Assembly: GCA_903905685.1 (NCBI GenBank)
Contig: CAIVHI010000190.1
Coordinates: 1-7,711 of the forward strand
Reading direction: 5' to 3'
Length of the DNA stretch: 7,711 nucleotides
Origin: an uncultured Bacteroidota bacterium
Lineage (GTDB): Bacteria > Bacteroidota > Bacteroidia > Chitinophagales > Chitinophagaceae
The notes under the pieces are model-generated. The model worked only from the letters and a program-made list of their open reading frames with translations. It searched no databases and had not been told where the DNA came from. Of this stretch, positions 7,276 to 7,711 are shown piece by piece (position 1 is the first letter of the stretch; every line of letters starts with the position of its first letter). A program made the position numbers and the translations under genes.

Positions 7276-7711
7276 TTATTGACCCGGATCAAGAATGGAG
7301 GCCGGTTGCAGCACTTTCCCTCTGCGGTTGCGGGCTTTGATGCGGCTTAGGGCTTCGGGGGTAATGCCGAGGTGGGAGGCAATCATGTATTGCGGCACGC
7401 GCTGCATGAGCCACGGGGTTTGTTCCAAGATACGGTTGTATCTCACTTCTATGGAATCCTTTGCGTTGGCCAACTCTCCATCAAAAACCATGAGGAAAAG
7501 GCTTTCGGCTATGAGGCGACCCAAGATATTGGCTTGCGGCAGGGTGCGGTAAAGTTCCTGCAAGGCGTCGAAGTGGATCTCCACCACCTCGGTATCTTCC
7601 AGCACCTGCAAAAAAACTTGCGCAGGCTTGCGGGTGAGGAAACTTTGATAGTCGGAGATGTAGCGGTTCTCGTTGCAGAAGCCGAGGATGCACTCCCTGC
7701 CGTCTACAACG
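7276..7711 (-). CDS. Crp/Fnr-family transcriptional regulator, 5' end outside window
   Basis: The minus-strand frame is open from the right edge to a TAA at 7276-7278, giving 144 visible residues. These comprise the end of the cyclic-nucleotide-binding-like sensor domain (GRECILGFCNE at 4-14, then SDYQSFL at 19-25), the long dimerisation helix (about 58-100) and a winged HTH (about 106-144). The helix-turn-helix runs through PQYMIASHLGITPEALSRIK (106-125). Its recognition helix has E119-x-x-S122-R123, the pattern by which FNR-type proteins read TTGAT half-sites. No Cys cluster like the FNR iron-sulfur ligands is visible, but the N-terminus is missing. Sensor-domain proteins of this kind are common in Bacteroidota and often lack known effectors. 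The next gene on the same strand is the TonB-dependent receptor, 83 bp away. An internal TTG at 7609-7611 is not a credible start, because homologous sensor-domain sequence continues upstream of it. Confidence 0.9.
   Translation of the reverse strand, partial: VVDGRECILGFCNENRYISDYQSFLTRKPAQVFLQVLEDTEVVEIHFDALQELYRTLPQANILGRLIAESLFLMVFDGELANAKDSIEVRYNRILEQTPWLMQRVPQYMIASHLGITPEALSRIKARNRRGKVLQPASILDPGQ
7279..7292. promoter_or_regulatory. Second FNR-box-like palindrome, inside the 3' end of the Crp/Fnr gene
   Basis: The sequence TTGAC-CCGG-ATCAA differs from the first site only in the spacer. It is the second copy of a 17-bp direct repeat (7241-7257 and 7278-7294, one mismatch), displaced by 37 bp. 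It directly abuts the TAA stop and encodes the last residues D-P-G-Q of the regulator, so it is also coding sequence. It lies about 92 bp upstream of the receptor ATG. Confidence 0.45.

Overview
The window looks like chromosomal DNA of a member of the Bacteroidota, probably of the Chitinophagales/Sphingobacteriales type. The evidence is a secreted protein with a type IX secretion (T9SS) C-terminal sorting domain, a TonB-dependent receptor with an N-terminal carboxypeptidase-regulatory-like domain, and a Crp/Fnr regulator with the wording usual in that phylum. The assignment rests on protein families, not on a marker gene.

Layout from left to right. (1) Positions 1-291, + strand: the 3' end of a probable family 9 glycosyltransferase. 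(2) 311-784, - strand: a small RNase H-fold protein of the YkuK/DUF458 family, convergent with (1) and 19 bp away. (3) 785-1104: intergenic, with a strong intrinsic terminator (about 1044-1083) that ends the next gene. (4) 1105-4506, - strand: a 1133-residue secreted surface protein with a signal peptide, a large propeller-like N-terminal region, five PKD-like repeats with an almost exact 84-residue period, one classical PKD-type domain and a T9SS tail. (5) 4507-4820: intergenic, with a structured GC-rich hairpin. (6) 4821-7193, - strand: a 790-residue TonB-dependent outer-membrane receptor. (7) 7276-7711, - strand: a Crp/Fnr-family regulator running off the right edge.

The minus-strand order of transcription is regulator, then receptor, then T9SS cargo. 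The most suggestive signal is a pair of FNR-box-like palindromes (TTGAC-N4-ATCAA) 37 bp apart just upstream of the receptor. One lies in the 83-bp gap and the other in the last codons of the regulator gene itself. The regulator's recognition helix carries the E-x-x-S-R pattern that reads this kind of site in FNR. This points to local control of the receptor, and perhaps autoregulation, by the adjacent regulator. No clearly unprecedented system is visible; the regulatory sites and the intergenic hairpin are the best leads.
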